14,862 bases of DNA from Candidatus Omnitrophota bacterium (GTDB taxonomy: Bacteria; Omnitrophota; Koll11; Gygaellales; Profunditerraquicolaceae): contig JAQUNE010000018.1 of the NCBI GenBank assembly GCA_028717765.1, positions 1-14,862 on the forward strand, read 5' to 3'. Position 1 is the first letter of the stretch. Each line of letters begins with the position of its first letter. The position numbers and the translations under genes are program-made. Shown in pieces: positions 1 through 7,132 of the stretch. The notes under the pieces were generated by a model that worked only from the letters and a program-made list of their open reading frames with translations, searched no databases and was not told the origin of the DNA.

Positions 1-468
1 GAGGATAATTCTCTTAAATTGTTTTTTTGTTTCTAAACTGTTCAACAAAACAAAGAAAACCGCTATAAAACTCAATAACTCGATTAATTTCGATATGGTC
101 AGGTCCTTACATACAGTAAGGCAATAATGGACTTTAGAGATTGCCTCATTTGGGACAAAATTCGTAAAAATATACAGGTGCCTAGAGGATAAAAATCCTA
201 GAAGTGCTTTTGGTTGGGGTATTAACTGAAAGATAGCTAAGAGGATAAAAAAACCAATGGGGAGCCAGAAGAAGCGTTTGCCAATTTGTAATTCTTGAGT
301 GACTAAAAACTTAACTAGCCAGGTAAAAAGGATCAAGAAACTTACTGATTCTAAAATTGTTAAAGGCAAAATTTCCACGCTTCCAAAAGCCAGCGGGCTG
401 AAAATCAACATAGAATAGATTAAACCTTCTATAACATAATCGCAAATTTTCCCTACGGACATAATCAT
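1..468 (-). CDS. Wzy / O-antigen ligase-like membrane protein, N-terminal part (runs off the window)
   Basis: The reverse strand stays open from an ATG at 468 to base 1, giving 156 codons of a protein truncated by the window edge. The translation is strongly hydrophobic, with likely membrane segments near residues 12-32, 35-55, 63-80 and 130-145. It carries motifs typical of the N-terminus of O-antigen ligase/polymerase (Wzy/WaaL) proteins: an early SPLAFGSVE, then FQLIPQP followed by a loop, then a helix FIAVFFVLLNSLETKKQ. Such proteins polymerise or transfer undecaprenyl-linked sugar repeats on the periplasmic face of the inner membrane. The gene starts 8 bases after the stop of the Wzc-type kinase, which supports a shared polysaccharide operon. 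There is no clear Shine-Dalgarno sequence, so an ATG at 462 is an alternative start. The family call rests on the N-terminus only; the catalytic periplasmic loop is outside the window. Confidence 0.75.
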   Translation of the reverse strand, partial: MIMSVGKICDYVIEGLIYSMLIFSPLAFGSVEILPLTILESVSFLILFTWLVKFLVTQELQIGKRFFWLPIGFFILLAIFQLIPQPKALLGFLSSRHLYIFTNFVPNEAISKVHYCLTVCKDLTISKLIELLSFIAVFFVLLNSLETKKQFKRIIL

Positions 469-476
469 GCACAAAT

Positions 477-2330
477 TTAAGAATGCTTCGGATTTTGTTT
501 ATTGCCCTCTTCTCTATAATAATAATGGTAATAGTAGTAAGAATCATTTTTCTTAACCTCAACGTCGTTTAAAATTACTCCTAAAATATGCGCCTTAGCT
601 TCAAGAAGGCGCTGTTTACCCCTTAAGATAGGATCTAAATTTATTTTTCCGGAACGAATTACTTCTACGACCCCGTCGGCAATATTTGCCAAAATCGCAG
701 CATCCGCCACTGTTAAAATTGGAGGGGCATCTATGATTATCCGGTCAAATTTACTCTTCAATTCCGTGAATAGCAACTTTATTTTAGCTGAAGTCAATAA
801 TTCTGCTGGATTAGGCGGAGTTGGGCCGGCGGGAATCAGGGATAAATTCTGAATTGGTGTTTTTTTAATCACCTTTGCGTAGTCTACCGGGCTGGCTAAG
901 TAAGTACTTAAGCCTTCTTTATTATCCAAATCAAACGATTTTGCAATCCTGTGTTTGCGCATATCAGCTTCTATAATGACGACCTGTTCATTCTTCTGTG
1001 CAAACACAATGCCTAAATTTATTGCATTTGTAGTCTTACCCTCTTCAGGGAAAGTACTTGTCATAAGAATTGTTTTTAACGGGCGGTCTTCTGGAGATGA
1101 AAAAATGATCGAGGTACGGATACTGCGGAATGCTTCGGCAATAGTAGATGCCTGCTGGGAATAACAGATTAAATCCGCATCTTTTATCATCCCCTTTTTT
1201 AAAGAAGGTACATAGCCTAAAAATGGCAATTTCACATAAAGCTCGATATCTTCTGCGGTTTTAATCGTCGAATCAAGATACTCTAGTAAAAATGCGATAC
1301 CAAAACCGGTTAAGACGCCCAAAAAACAAGCTAAAATTATATTCTGCGCTTTCTTAGGCCGTATAGGCGCCTTTGGCACTTCCGCAGAATCAACGATGCG
1401 AATATTAGAAGTCTGTAATTCTTCGGAAACGCTGGTTTCTTTTGCACGCTTAAGCAAAGACTCATAAAGTTCCTTATTAGATTCCACTTCGCGCTTTAAA
1501 ACATTATATTCCCCCATCTTTTCGCTTAAATCCAGCAAACGGTCAGTTTCGATTTTTATCTTTTCCCTCACTGATTTCAATTCAGAGCTAAGCGCAATCA
1601 TTTTAGGGTGCTTTTCTTTATAGCGCTTAGATGATTCCTGTATCTCTGTCTCAACCTCAGCCTGCTGTTTTTTTAATGTTTCTAAAAGCCCCTGGCTCTC
1701 TTCCTGCATCGTGGGAACTACCACAATCTTGTTTGTCTGGATATACTGATTAAGCTTTTCTTCAGCAGTTTCTAATTTTTTCTTAATACCGACTAATTGC
1801 TCTTCGAGCCAACCGACAGCCTGCCTGGAAGCCGATGATTTATTTTCTAGATCCTGCTGAATATACAGCTTACCAAAGGTATTGGTGATCCTGGCCGCTT
1901 TTACCGGGTCCTCGCTCTCAAAACTAACATTGACCAGACGGCTCTCTCTGACCGGTTCTACAAAAAGTTTTCTCAAAAAAATAGACGTAATATCGCTGCC
2001 TTGCTGAAACTCGGGATCCTGCCCTAATTTAAGCTCGTCAACTACTTTTTTTGCGAGCGTACGGCTAACAAGAATTTTATATTGTGTCTGGTAATATTCT
2101 TTGTCCGTTACGCCTGCCTGATAAACTTCTTCGATTGTTACGACTTTAGGGGGGGCTTTTTCGATAAGGATACTGATTGTGGCCCGGTAAACCGGGGTCA
2201 TGCGCAAGGTAAAAATCGTGATCAATCCAACAAGCACAAAAAAAACAGCAAAAATGACCCAGAATTTTTTTTGAACTATCTTAATATAATCTTGTAGCGT
2301 TACTTCGCGTACCTGTGGAGATGGCAGCAT
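477..2330 (-). CDS. Wzc/GumC-type polysaccharide co-polymerase with bacterial tyrosine kinase domain
   Basis: This 617-residue protein controls the chain length and export of a surface polysaccharide and autophosphorylates on tyrosine. A Wzz domain begins at residue 9, with membrane helices at about 23-42 and 330-350. Between them lies a periplasmic part rich in coiled coil (about 170-300), and a proline-rich stretch (VPKAPIRPKK, 318-327) precedes the second helix. The cytoplasmic BY-kinase has a Walker A motif around 425-434 (PEEGKTT, K432), a Walker A' motif around 451-458 (VIIEADMR) and a Walker B motif ending at D534 (IIIDAPP). The C-terminus carries a tyrosine cluster, Y598-601 and Y603-605, which is the usual autophosphorylation target. 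Length and architecture match the fused Wzc/CapAB class. AGGAT about 9 bases upstream of the ATG is a plausible ribosome-binding site. The start lies 7 bases after the EIIA stop, and the Wzy-like gene follows 8 bases downstream. Confidence 0.93.
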   Translation of the reverse strand: MLPSPQVREVTLQDYIKIVQKKFWVIFAVFFVLVGLITIFTLRMTPVYRATISILIEKAPPKVVTIEEVYQAGVTDKEYYQTQYKILVSRTLAKKVVDELKLGQDPEFQQGSDITSIFLRKLFVEPVRESRLVNVSFESEDPVKAARITNTFGKLYIQQDLENKSSASRQAVGWLEEQLVGIKKKLETAEEKLNQYIQTNKIVVVPTMQEESQGLLETLKKQQAEVETEIQESSKRYKEKHPKMIALSSELKSVREKIKIETDRLLDLSEKMGEYNVLKREVESNKELYESLLKRAKETSVSEELQTSNIRIVDSAEVPKAPIRPKKAQNIILACFLGVLTGFGIAFLLEYLDSTIKTAEDIELYVKLPFLGYVPSLKKGMIKDADLICYSQQASTIAEAFRSIRTSIIFSSPEDRPLKTILMTSTFPEEGKTTNAINLGIVFAQKNEQVVIIEADMRKHRIAKSFDLDNKEGLSTYLASPVDYAKVIKKTPIQNLSLIPAGPTPPNPAELLTSAKIKLLFTELKSKFDRIIIDAPPILTVADAAILANIADGVVEVIRSGKINLDPILRGKQRLLEAKAHILGVILNDVEVKKNDSYYYYHYYYREEGNKQNPKHS

Positions 2331-2337
2331 TCGCTAA

Positions 2338-2829
2338 TTATCCTATTGGGTTTTTCTGTGCCGAAGAAATTATTTTTAAAATCTCTTTTTTGTCTCTGGC
2401 TCTCTTCAAAAGCTCAACCATATATTTGTCTTTTACCAGCCGGGAAATATCTGCTAGAATCTTCAAATGCTCCCCCACCTCTTTTTCGGGGGAAGCTAAT
2501 ACAAAGAACAAATATGTTTTCTCGCCGTCTAAAGCGCCAAAATCGATTCCCTCTTCTTTACGGGCAAAGGCCAGGATAAAACTGCCGATTGCATTTGTTT
2601 TTGCATGCGGTATAGCCACCCCGCTTCCTATACCCGTTGAGCCAAGTGCCTCTCTTTTCGTAAGCGCTGCTAAAAATACCTTTTTATTTTTAAGCTTTTT
2701 TGACTGGCCTATTAAATCAACTAATTCAACAAGGATATCTTTCTTATTCTTACCTTGTAAATTTAGATTTATGAATTTCTCTTTCAGGGCGCCGGATAAT
2801 TTTATTACCTTAGTTTTGTCTACAGCCAT
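2338..2829 (-). CDS. PTS EIIA domain protein, fructose/nitrogen (type 2) family
   Basis: This free-standing 163-residue cytoplasmic phosphocarrier has the EIIA type-2 (mannitol/fructose, PtsN) fold. The phosphorylatable histidine lies in the family motif GSGVAIPHAKT, at H75. The second conserved histidine is in EVGEHLKILADIS, at H121. Length is close to PtsN-type single-domain proteins (about 150-160). No EIIB or EIIC gene is visible nearby, so a regulatory role is more likely than sugar uptake. It sits immediately upstream of the tyrosine kinase gene (7-base gap), suggesting that phosphorylation state, and hence carbon or energy status, may feed into polysaccharide synthesis. That link is inference. 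An AAAGG-like ribosome-binding site lies about 12 bases before the ATG, and a promoter candidate sits just upstream. The family call is secure; the physiological partner is unknown. Confidence 0.9.
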   Translation of the reverse strand: MAVDKTKVIKLSGALKEKFINLNLQGKNKKDILVELVDLIGQSKKLKNKKVFLAALTKREALGSTGIGSGVAIPHAKTNAIGSFILAFARKEEGIDFGALDGEKTYLFFVLASPEKEVGEHLKILADISRLVKDKYMVELLKRARDKKEILKIISSAQKNPIG

Positions 2830-2852
2830 CTATCTGCCTTTTGTGTTTACTT

Positions 2853-2881
2853 ATTATACCACAAAAACTTACAATACAATA
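2853..2881 (-). promoter_or_regulatory. Candidate sigma70-type promoter of the EIIA-Wzc-Wzy operon
   Basis: On the reverse strand a perfect -10 box, TATAAT, lies at 2853-2858. Upstream a weak -35 can be read as TATTGT (2876-2881, 17-base spacer) or TTGTAT (2874-2879, 15-base spacer). Transcription would begin near 2846, leaving a leader of roughly 16 bases before the ATG at 2829. The surroundings are very AT-rich, so chance matches are possible. Confidence 0.45.
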
Positions 2882-2929
2882 TTTTTTTTAAAAGTTAATA
2901 AAAAAATAACCGGTTTGTGTTTTAATTTT

Positions 2930-3517
2930 TTAAAACAGGTAGGAAACCCCGCAGATGCCATAGCTGGTATTAATGCCAGAATTGGGCTTTTCTATACCGG
3001 CATTAGAAAGATGGCGGTAACGGTATTCTATAGTAAGTGCTAAATTTTTCTTAAAGAAATAGTGCATGCCTAACCCCGTATATTCATTAAAATTAAACTG
3101 TGAGCCCTGTTCTATAGTGTGCTGAGTAATATAAACTAAACCCACTCCCCCCTTAAAATAAGGTTGGAATTTCCACGTTTCCGGGACAAATCCGATTTTT
3201 ATCAAGAAATTGTTGCCGATTTCCGCGTTATTGCCTGGGGCAGAAACATATGAAACAAAAGGTTCTATGACGCCCTGTATTAAACTTGGAGGATTGATAT
3301 TAATTTTTTTGGTAAGGGGTTTAAGGTCAAAATCGAGGTCTACCAAGAAAGGAGTAATATGATAAGAGCCTTTTTGTTCTAATTTGGCTACACCAAAGCC
3401 GGTGAGGAATTCTATTCCAGTAAGAGAACGAGGTTTATCTCCTTCTGCTGCCCAACAGGTTCCGGCAAAAAGAACTAAGAGTAGAAAAAGAATAAAAATC
3501 CTTTTATAACTGCTCAT
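2930..3517 (-). CDS. pagL: PagL-like lipid A 3-O-deacylase (acyloxyacyl hydrolase family), outer membrane
   Basis: The 195-residue precursor has a signal peptide (about 1-23, cleavage near CWA|AEG) followed by alternating strands ending in a terminal phenylalanine, as in outer-membrane beta-barrels. The PagL signature is clear near the C-terminus: EYRYRHLSNAGI, then PNSGIN, with H169 and S171 at the catalytic histidine and serine positions. PagL enzymes remove the 3-O-acyl chain of lipid A in the outer leaflet, altering LPS charge, fluidity and immune recognition. Counting 14 residues from the histidine, where Pseudomonas PagL has its catalytic glutamate, this protein has N183, so activity should not be assumed. 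The gene stands alone behind its own promoter and lacks a Shine-Dalgarno sequence. The next methionine is M151, so the ATG at 3517 is the only sensible start. Confidence 0.85.
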   Translation of the reverse strand: MSSYKRIFILFLLLVLFAGTCWAAEGDKPRSLTGIEFLTGFGVAKLEQKGSYHITPFLVDLDFDLKPLTKKININPPSLIQGVIEPFVSYVSAPGNNAEIGNNFLIKIGFVPETWKFQPYFKGGVGLVYITQHTIEQGSQFNFNEYTGLGMHYFFKKNLALTIEYRYRHLSNAGIEKPNSGINTSYGICGVSYLF

Positions 3518-3525
3518 TGCTGATT

Positions 3526-3553
3526 ATTATATTGAAAAGATTTTTTTTGTCAA
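3526..3553 (-). promoter_or_regulatory. Consensus sigma70-type promoter of the PagL-like gene, apparently leaderless
   Basis: On the reverse strand TTGACA (3548-3553) and TATAAT (3526-3531) both match the consensus perfectly, with a 16-base spacer. Only 8 bases separate the -10 box from the ATG at 3517, so transcription should start at or within one to three bases of the start codon. No Shine-Dalgarno sequence is present in those 8 bases. The promoter is strong by sequence, and the leaderless state is a geometric inference. Confidence 0.8.
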
Positions 3554-3566
3554 GATTTTTTAATGA

Positions 3567-3610
3567 GCGCATAACTTACGAACACAAAAGTGTGAGTAAG
3601 TTATATGCGC
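3567..3610 (-). terminator. Long imperfect hairpin after the helicase gene, possible transcript end
   Basis: GCGCATAACTTAC (3567-3579) pairs with a downstream arm ending in GCGC at 3610, with one two-base bulge. An inner ACAC/GTGT stem is capped by AAAA. The hairpin begins 4 bases after the helicase stop (reverse strand) and ends 13 bases before the -35 box of the PagL promoter. No uridine tract follows on either strand, so it is not a canonical intrinsic terminator. It could be an RNA 3'-end stabiliser, a Rho-assisted terminator or a protein-binding site. Confidence 0.5.
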
Positions 3611-3613
3611 GAA

Positions 3614-5653
3614 TTAATTAAAATATTTTTCTATGCTTTTTAGAAAATCCCTATCCCGCTGTGAAGAGGTACCTTCGCCTACTATATCTTCCAGATCAGT
3701 GTCTTCAAAATCATCCCTCTCCAAATTTTCCATCAAGACCAATTTATCCAAAATGTCCGCTCTATCCAGAAAACGCGAAATCTGAGTAAAGACCATGCCT
3801 GCCTCATCAAAGCCTCCCCGGGGAGAACGGTCCAAATGGGGCTTAAGAAAATAAAGTTCATCTTTTGCCCGGGTAATTGCCACATAAAATAACCGGCGTT
3901 CCTCTTCCAGCTCATCCTCATCTTCTAAAGATAAATAAGAAGGAATGTGTCCTTCTGCGACATAGATGATAAAAACCGCTTTCCATTCCAGCCCCTTTGC
4001 GGAATGAATCGTAGAAAGTATCAGCCGCTGGTCATCTTTATCACGTATCCCTGATTCAATAATATTTCTTTCCGGTGGCTCCAAAGCCATATCTGCTAAA
4101 AATTCCTCCAGCACATCGTATCTTGTCGCAATCCTCTCCAAGGAATCAAGATCATTTAGCCTTCTGTGAAAATCATCATATTTTTCCCGAAGCAAAGGCT
4201 GGTAATAATCCAAAAAGAAACGAATTAGTTGGGCGGGCGAATATTCCTCTGTTTCTGTTTTTTTAAATAGATTGAAGAAATTTTTTAGGTCCTCTGAACC
4301 AGAAATACGCTTATTTTCCTGCGGCAGATTTTTTTTCGCGAGAATGATTTCATTAATCAGGTATGCCGCGGTCTTTGGGCCGATACCGCGCATCAATAAT
4401 AATACCCTATACCAGCTCACCTCGTCAGAAATATTCTGTTTGATACGTAAGAATGATAGTACATCTTTTATGTGCGCTGCCTCGACAAATTTCTGTCCCC
4501 CGTATTTAACAAAGGGGATATCCCTGCTGGTAAGCTCAACTTCCAGGTCATTTGAATGCCATGAAGAACGAAAAAGTACTGCTATATCGCTCAGCTCTAC
4601 ACCTTCTTCTCTTAATTCTAAGATCTTATCCGCGATATAGCGGGATTGCGCATGTTCATTAGGCGCATCGACAAAAACCGGCAGATTCTTGCTATTTTTT
4701 TTCGTAAAGAGCTTTTTTTCGAATTTTTCCCTTGCAGAACAAATAATTTCATTAGCCAAATTAAGTATTGGCTGGGTAGAGCGATAATTTTCTTCCAGGG
4801 TAATCACTCTTGCGTCTTTAAAGATCTTAGGAAAATCAATAATGTTTTTAAAATTTGCCCCGCGGAATGAATAAATGCTCTGCGAATCATCTCCTACTAC
4901 CATGATATTACCGTGCACGGAAGATAAAAGGCAGGTAATGTGTGCCTGCAATTTATTAGTATCCTGGTATTCATCTACCATGATATATTTATACTTCTTC
5001 GACAAACTTAAACGGATCTCTTCGTGCTGGGTGAGTAATTCTTTCAAAAAAACCAGCAGGTCATCATAATCAAGCAAGGACTTTGCGCGCTTAAACTTAA
5101 CATATTCTTGCTGGATTTTTTTGATTTCTTCTTCCCACTCAATAAACTGCGGATATTCATCATAGAGGACTATCCCTAACTCTTCTGACTTATTGATACT
5201 CTTAGAGATCACCTCGAGAATGGCCTTTTTCCTGGGGAAGCGTTTATCCATTTTATCAAATCCAAGTTTCGTACGCATCAGGTTAACCGTATCCTGCGCA
5301 TCGCTTTCATCAAGGATGGAAAAATTATTCGAAATTCCTAAAACCCGGGCATATTTCCTCAAAATAGAATTTGCAAAAGAATGGAATGTCCCGCCGCTGA
5401 CCCTGCGGCAACGCTCATCCAATAAAAGGGAAGCCCGGCGCAACATCTCTTCTGCTGCTTTACGGGTAAAAGTCAGTAAGAGAATTTCATCCGGAGCCAC
5501 ACCTTTTTCCACCAAATAAGCCACCCGAAAAACCAAAGTGCGGGTTTTTCCGCTACCAGCCCCGGCAATCACCAAAAATGCCCCTTGCGTGGATTTCACT
5601 GCCTCTAATTGAGCAGGATTTAATTCTTTTTGATAATCGATTATTTTCTGCAT
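3614..5653 (-). CDS. uvrD: UvrD/PcrA/Rep-family ATP-dependent DNA helicase
   Basis: This 679-residue superfamily 1A 3'-5' helicase has every canonical motif in order. The Q motif is LNPAQLEAV (11-19), Walker A is GAGSGKT (31-37, K36) and motif Ia is LLTFTRKAAEEM (59-70). Motif II is VDEYQD (226-231), motif III GDDSQSIYSFRGA (254-266) and motif IV LEENYRS (286-292). Motif V is STIHSAKGLEW (547-557) and motif VI FYVAITRAKDEL (589-600), with arginine finger R595. The C-terminus is short and acidic (about 645-660), closer to Rep in length than to full-length PcrA, so a C-terminal Tudor-like RNA polymerase-binding domain seems to be absent. Such helicases unwind DNA during repair or restart of stalled replication forks. 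The start lies 7 bases after the HD-GYP stop with only a weak ribosome site, so translation may be coupled. Sub-family assignment among UvrD, PcrA and Rep needs phylogeny. Confidence 0.94.
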   Translation of the reverse strand: MQKIIDYQKELNPAQLEAVKSTQGAFLVIAGAGSGKTRTLVFRVAYLVEKGVAPDEILLLTFTRKAAEEMLRRASLLLDERCRRVSGGTFHSFANSILRKYARVLGISNNFSILDESDAQDTVNLMRTKLGFDKMDKRFPRKKAILEVISKSINKSEELGIVLYDEYPQFIEWEEEIKKIQQEYVKFKRAKSLLDYDDLLVFLKELLTQHEEIRLSLSKKYKYIMVDEYQDTNKLQAHITCLLSSVHGNIMVVGDDSQSIYSFRGANFKNIIDFPKIFKDARVITLEENYRSTQPILNLANEIICSAREKFEKKLFTKKNSKNLPVFVDAPNEHAQSRYIADKILELREEGVELSDIAVLFRSSWHSNDLEVELTSRDIPFVKYGGQKFVEAAHIKDVLSFLRIKQNISDEVSWYRVLLLMRGIGPKTAAYLINEIILAKKNLPQENKRISGSEDLKNFFNLFKKTETEEYSPAQLIRFFLDYYQPLLREKYDDFHRRLNDLDSLERIATRYDVLEEFLADMALEPPERNIIESGIRDKDDQRLILSTIHSAKGLEWKAVFIIYVAEGHIPSYLSLEDEDELEEERRLFYVAITRAKDELYFLKPHLDRSPRGGFDEAGMVFTQISRFLDRADILDKLVLMENLERDDFEDTDLEDIVGEGTSSQRDRDFLKSIEKYFN

Positions 5654-5660
5654 CGGCGGG

Positions 5661-7064
5661 TCATTTCTCTTCTTCTAGGATCTTCACAAAGACATCCACG
5701 ATACGCGGATTGAACTGACTGCCTTTATTGCGTTTCAGCTCTTCGATAGCCTGCTCTTTAGAAAAAGCCGCGCGGTATGCGCGCGAAGAAGTCATCGCGT
5801 CGTAAGAATCAATCACAGAAAGGATCTGTGCAAATAAATGAATATTATCTCCGCTTAGCTTATCGGGATATCCTTTTCCGTCAAAACGTTCATGGTGGCC
5901 TCTTACTATTGAGAGCAGATCAGGATTAAGCATAATCGGCCTTAAAATATCTTCTCCGATTACAGGATGTTTCTTGATCAGCTCCCATTCTTCCTGCGTA
6001 AGATTTTCTTTTTTATTCAAAATATTTTCCTGAATACCTAATTTACCGATGTCATGCAGCATGGCTGTTTCATGCAGCAATTCCATCTTCTCCGGGGATA
6101 ACCCCCATCTTTCGCCTATCTTCTGTGCGTATTCAGCTACCCGCTCAGAATGGCCTCTGGTATAAGAATCTTTAGCTTCAATAATCCTGATCAATGACTG
6201 AATTACCCGATAGATGTAATTCTGCATCCTCCTTCTGGTCTTATAAAGGGAACGCGCCATGCGGTTAAAATTCTTACCTAATTCACTGACCTCATCATTA
6301 CCGGAAATTTCTACCTGGTAACTTAAATCGCCTGCGGCAATGTGCCGTGTTCCGGCAACGATTCTTTCTATTGGTTTAGTTATTCTTCTAGAAAAGACTA
6401 TTCCCAAAAATATCGAAAAGAAAATTCCGATAATCAGTACAAAAAGTGCGCGTTTCAAAATTTCGTTCTGAAGTTTAAAAACATCCGGGGCAGCGATATC
6501 TACGCCCAAAATCGCAATCGGCTTTCCTTGGGCGTTAAGAATAGGCGCATAACCGGAAAGTGTAAACCCCCATTGATCAACTTCCAGCTTTGTATCAGCA
6601 GCAGGCCCTTCAAAGCCTTTGAGCATTTCCGGAAAACGCGAAGCGTCATATCTGTCTCCCGGCAAACTACTCAGGTTATTCCTTCCTCTGCCGATAATCA
6701 ATGGGTCAGCGTCAACGACAAATTGCAAAACGCTTTCTTGATCAGTCTTAGCAAGCGTATAAATGAAACGGATTGGACGGTTGGCTTTCTTAATTCTTCT
6801 TAATTTTTCCAGAATAAGCTTATATTGCTCGGTATTAGCCCCTTCGTGGCTAAGCGGGATTTTCTCCAGTAAATCCACATCAACCATCAAAGCCGCGGTA
6901 CGAGCCACCATCTTAATTTTATCCCGCAGCTGGTTAAACTGAGAATCCAGGGAAAATTTGTAAATCAAGAAATTGCTCATCCCCCCGATGAAAAGCATCG
7001 AGGCAACCAACGCCAAGGTGACCTTAAACTGGAAACTCTTAAAATTTGGTTTAAATTTTGTCAT
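5661..7064 (-). CDS. Membrane sensor with Cache-like domain, HAMP and HD-GYP phosphodiesterase domain
   Basis: The 467-residue protein has membrane helices at about 12-36 and 205-224. They enclose a periplasmic domain of about 168 residues resembling Cache sensors (FIYTLAK at 100-106, then SGYAPILNAQGKPIAILGVDI at about 170-190). A HAMP linker follows (about 225-277), then a complete HD-GYP domain: H305, HDIGK (337-341), HP of HPVIG (H366), HH (390-391) and FDGKGYP (394-400). All metal- and substrate-binding residues of the family appear intact, so hydrolysis of cyclic di-GMP (or cGAMP) is expected, controlled by an extracytoplasmic ligand. It follows the exporter genes after a 68-base gap, the largest in the gene train, and has a weak promoter candidate there. 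The ligand and the link to the exporter are unknown. Confidence 0.92.
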   Translation of the reverse strand: MTKFKPNFKSFQFKVTLALVASMLFIGGMSNFLIYKFSLDSQFNQLRDKIKMVARTAALMVDVDLLEKIPLSHEGANTEQYKLILEKLRRIKKANRPIRFIYTLAKTDQESVLQFVVDADPLIIGRGRNNLSSLPGDRYDASRFPEMLKGFEGPAADTKLEVDQWGFTLSGYAPILNAQGKPIAILGVDIAAPDVFKLQNEILKRALFVLIIGIFFSIFLGIVFSRRITKPIERIVAGTRHIAAGDLSYQVEISGNDEVSELGKNFNRMARSLYKTRRRMQNYIYRVIQSLIRIIEAKDSYTRGHSERVAEYAQKIGERWGLSPEKMELLHETAMLHDIGKLGIQENILNKKENLTQEEWELIKKHPVIGEDILRPIMLNPDLLSIVRGHHERFDGKGYPDKLSGDNIHLFAQILSVIDSYDAMTSSRAYRAAFSKEQAIEELKRNKGSQFNPRIVDVFVKILEEEK

Positions 7065-7099
7065 TTTTTCTTTCTGCTTATTTATTCAGGAATAGACTT

Positions 7100-7127
7100 A
7101 TTTTACAGGGAAAACGAAAATTAGCAA
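7100..7127 (-). promoter_or_regulatory. Weak candidate promoter for the HD-GYP and helicase genes
   Basis: On the reverse strand TTGCTA (7122-7127) and TAAAAT (7100-7105) are separated by 16 bases in the 68-base gap before the HD-GYP start at 7064. Four of six bases match the -35 consensus and five of six match the -10. The region is AT-rich and the genes may simply be read through from the exporter, so this is tentative. Confidence 0.3.
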
Positions 7128-7132
7128 TATTT

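Noticed and set aside
311..562. A minus-strand open frame across the end of the Wzc gene and the start of the Wzy-like gene
   Set aside because: It is out of frame with two recognisable genes, and its translation is the shifted reading of the tyrosine repeat and the membrane helix.
2882..2929. Possible intrinsic terminator after the PagL-like gene
   Set aside because: Runs of T are present, but the only GC element, AACCGGTT, has no loop, and the rest of the pairing would be A-T only. It is not a convincing hairpin.
2315..3043. A long plus-strand open frame opposite the EIIA gene, running past it to near the PagL end
   Set aside because: It lies almost entirely antisense to the EIIA gene, has no ribosome site, and its protein shows no domain. 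The opposite strand has clear family motifs.
3446..3475. Lipoprotein reading of the PagL-like signal peptide (Cys21)
   Set aside because: The residues before the cysteine (A-G-T) do not fit a lipobox, and a normal signal peptidase I site follows two residues later.
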